A stretch of DNA of 64,000 nucleotides from Bacteroidia bacterium. GTDB lineage: Bacteria > Bacteroidota > Bacteroidia > B-17B0 > Aurantibacillaceae. The translations under genes and the position numbers were made by a program. Shown here in pieces: positions 62,220 to 64,000 of the stretch. The stretch spans positions 434,001 to 498,000 of the forward strand of contig JAEUTO010000010.1 in NCBI GenBank assembly GCA_016787785.1. Direction: 5' to 3'. Under the pieces are notes generated by a model, which had not been told where the DNA came from, did not search any database, and was given only the letters and a program-made list of their open reading frames with translations. Position 1 is the first letter of the stretch. Every line of letters starts with the position of its first letter.

Positions 62220-63698
62220 GTGGGCGTTATAAAACGACAAGGAATAAAAAATACCATTATTACCTACATAGGTATTATTATTGGCGCCGCTAATATTATT
62301 TTTATTCAACCCAAATTATTAAGCGAAGAAGAACTTGGTTTAACGCGTTTGCTTTATGATTTTGCTTATTTGATTGGTTTGGCAGTTCCTTTAGGGCTGC
62401 CGAACATCATTGTGAAATATTTTCCGTTTTTTAAGGATAAAGAAAATAAACACAACGGTTTTGCGGGTTTTGTATTATTGATATTTTTATTTGGTTTTAT
62501 TATTTCGGCTATCTCATTATTGATTTTTAAGCCAACCATTACTTCCTACTATGTTGAAGACGCGGGTCTTTTTGTGAATTATTTTAGTTTCATCATTCCC
62601 TTTACTTTTATTGTATCGGCTATAACCATTACTACGGCTTATTGTCAGGCACTATTTAAATCAACCATACCGTCTTTCTTAAATGATATTTGTCTGCGTT
62701 TGGGTACAGTGCTTATTACTATTTTATATTTTAATAAAGTTATTTCGTTAGACCAGTACGTTTATTTTTTTATTGGACTTTATGCTATAGAATTATTGAT
62801 CATCATTATATATATCTTAATGGTGGACACGATCTCTTTCATCCCAAACAAAGACCTTTTTAAAAAATACTCTGCCAAACAAATGCTGAGGTTTGGCTTG
62901 TTATTGTGTTTGGCCTCTTTCGCATCAATTGCTTTGCGTAAAATAGATGTGGTTATTCTAGGAACTACCGATCTTAAACTTGTCGCTGTATATACCACGG
63001 CTATATTCATTGCTTCCTTTATTGAAGTGCCCTTAGGCGCATTAGAGCGTATTAGTCACACCAAAATAGCAGATAGCTTTGCGAAGAATAACCTAACGGA
63101 GATCGAAAAGATCTATAAAGACTCGGTAAAATATTTACTGTTAATTGGAGGTTTTTTATTTATTGGTATTAATACATGCACTAAATATGTTTATGAAATT
63201 GGTAAATTGCCCAACTCCTATCACGATTGTATTAATGTAGTTTATATAGTAAGCATAGGGGCACTCGTTAATATTTCAACCGGGGTAAATTCTGCAATTA
63301 TGTTCTATTCAAAACACTATGTTTTGGGTACAGTTTTATTGGTAATAACCCTGGTAATAACCATTTTATTGAATGTTTTTTTAATTCCTTTGTTCGGTAT
63401 TTACGGTGCTGCTATTGCCTCAGTGGCGGCCTCATTAATTTATAATTTGGTTAAATTTATTTTTATTTACCGCAAGTTTAAATTTCAGCCCTACACGTCA
63501 AGGTCATTTATAATTTTTCTGATTATTGTTGTGTGTACAATTATCGGTTATTTCTTTCCTGAAATAAGTGATAATTCTTTGGTGAATCTTTTTGTAAAAG
63601 GGTCGGTGGTAGCAACAATTTATATAGCAGCAACCTACTATTTAAAGTTAGCGCCCGAGATATTTGATGCAATAAAATTAAAGGTATTTAAGAAGTAG
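62220..63698 (+). CDS. Polysaccharide flippase (Wzx/MATE-type, MVF-like)
   Basis: A 492-residue membrane protein with 13-14 helices starting at GTG with no gap after the previous stop. The start IKRQGIKNTIITYIGIIIGAANIIFIQP and the later LRFGLLLCLASFASIALRKIDVVILG segment (cores: TYIGIIIGAANIIF and RKIDVVILG) mark the polysaccharide biosynthesis/oligosaccharide flippase family. Moves lipid-linked oligosaccharide across the inner membrane. With the methyltransferase and glycosyltransferase it forms part of a surface glycan operon; no polymerase is visible in the window. Confidence 0.9.
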   Translation: MGVIKRQGIKNTIITYIGIIIGAANIIFIQPKLLSEEELGLTRLLYDFAYLIGLAVPLGLPNIIVKYFPFFKDKENKHNGFAGFVLLIFLFGFIISAISLLIFKPTITSYYVEDAGLFVNYFSFIIPFTFIVSAITITTAYCQALFKSTIPSFLNDICLRLGTVLITILYFNKVISLDQYVYFFIGLYAIELLIIIIYILMVDTISFIPNKDLFKKYSAKQMLRFGLLLCLASFASIALRKIDVVILGTTDLKLVAVYTTAIFIASFIEVPLGALERISHTKIADSFAKNNLTEIEKIYKDSVKYLLLIGGFLFIGINTCTKYVYEIGKLPNSYHDCINVVYIVSIGALVNISTGVNSAIMFYSKHYVLGTVLLVITLVITILLNVFLIPLFGIYGAAIASVAASLIYNLVKFIFIYRKFKFQPYTSRSFIIFLIIVVCTIIGYFFPEISDNSLVNLFVKGSVVATIYIAATYYLKLAPEIFDAIKLKVFKK

Positions 63699-63700
63699 TT

Positions 63701-63928
63701 TTAGTGATCCTCTTCTTCGTCAAAAGTAAAATCGCCTGTATCTTCTTCTTCACTGTTTTCATCTTCCACATCCGCGTCGCCTTCTTCACCCTCAAGACTG
63801 TTTATATCTGCTTCTTCAACAGCCTCTTCGCCTGTATCAATGGTCTTGTAAATTTCTTCGTCTTCTACTTCAAGTTCGTTCAATAAGCCTGCCATAGCAA
63901 GATCCGGGCTAAGTTCTTCTTTAGCCAT
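63701..63928 (-). CDS. Highly acidic small hypothetical protein
   Basis: A 75-residue protein; about half of residues 15-75 are Glu or Asp with almost no basic residues. The first ~15 residues (AKEELSPDLAMAGLLNE) can form a helix. No domain recognised. It converges on the flippase gene, two bases apart. The final 72 bases of the window hold its upstream region, with no clear promoter box. Possibly a DNA-mimic, RNA polymerase-delta-like or chaperone-like acidic protein, but nothing fixes this. Confidence 0.6.
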   Translation of the reverse strand: MAKEELSPDLAMAGLLNELEVEDEEIYKTIDTGEEAVEEADINSLEGEEGDADVEDENSEEEDTGDFTFDEEEDH

Positions 63929-64000
63929 ATTTATTTGCTTATACTGTTTTGGCGCGGTACCAAAAGTTTTTATACAAACTGGGTAAGTAACTTTAGGACT

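Overview
The window is a chromosomal segment of an AT-rich Bacteroidota bacterium, probably an aerobic, free-living member of the Flavobacteriales/Sphingobacteriales-type lineages. The evidence is consistent across the window: secreted proteins end in type IX secretion (T9SS) type A or type B sorting domains; promoters look like the Bacteroidota TTTG-N19-TAnnTTTG type; Shine-Dalgarno sequences are largely absent; TTG and GTG starts are frequent; and Bacteroidota-restricted families occur (CCC-motif membrane protein, HYC_CC_PP, DUF2807 head-GIN, DUF1361). Heme A synthase and kynurenine 3-monooxygenase imply oxygen use. I see no rRNA, tRNA, CRISPR array, prophage or transposase.

Layout. 1-6.6 kb: end of an unknown gene, a lipoprotein, an RluE/RsuA-type pseudouridine synthase, then a same-strand redox cluster (Crp/Fnr regulator, pirin, YceI, flavin reductase, second pirin, YjdI-CDGSH iron-sulfur protein). 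6.7-10.3 kb: a type B T9SS cargo and a PNGase F-like T9SS cargo, convergent around a shared terminator. 10.5-14.2 kb: CCC-motif and DUF2752 membrane proteins and uvrA. 14.3-25.7 kb: large T9SS adhesin-like proteins around citrate synthase and enolase. 25.9-28.8 kb: ctaA, an M50-type membrane protease and a DUF6629 membrane protein lying between two copies of a ~145-bp palindromic repeat. 29-32.1 kb: TonB receptor, secreted HMA protein and HYC_CC_PP protein, a likely metal module. 32.2-36.2 kb: amino acid permease, GAF/HisKA_2 kinase, arginase-fold protein with altered metal ligands.

36.4-42.7 kb is a tightly packed operon of eight genes, nearly all polytopic membrane proteins, with a small winged-helix regulator and an undecaprenol/diacylglycerol kinase at the end; it starts from a textbook Bacteroidota promoter. 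42.7-50.6 kb holds housekeeping genes (polysaccharide deacetylase, MarC, CdsA, TilS, KMO, MgtC). 50.6-55.3 kb contains an ECF sigma factor, its putative anti-sigma protein, an HMA-AraC fusion regulator with a long direct repeat upstream, and a DUF2807/beta-barrel protein whose promoter matches the sigma factor's own promoter. 55.4-64 kb: acyltransferase, a 1211-residue SBBP-repeat T9SS protein, then a surface-polysaccharide operon (methyltransferase, glycosyltransferase, flippase) and a very acidic small protein.

Main points for a second look: the candidate ECF regulon with two matching promoters; the HMA-AraC regulator with a 24-bp direct repeat at 51-bp period; the membrane-protein operon; three genes whose conserved N-termini extend upstream of any ATG/GTG/TTG; the arginase-like protein lacking its histidine ligands; and three different intergenic inverted-repeat elements.
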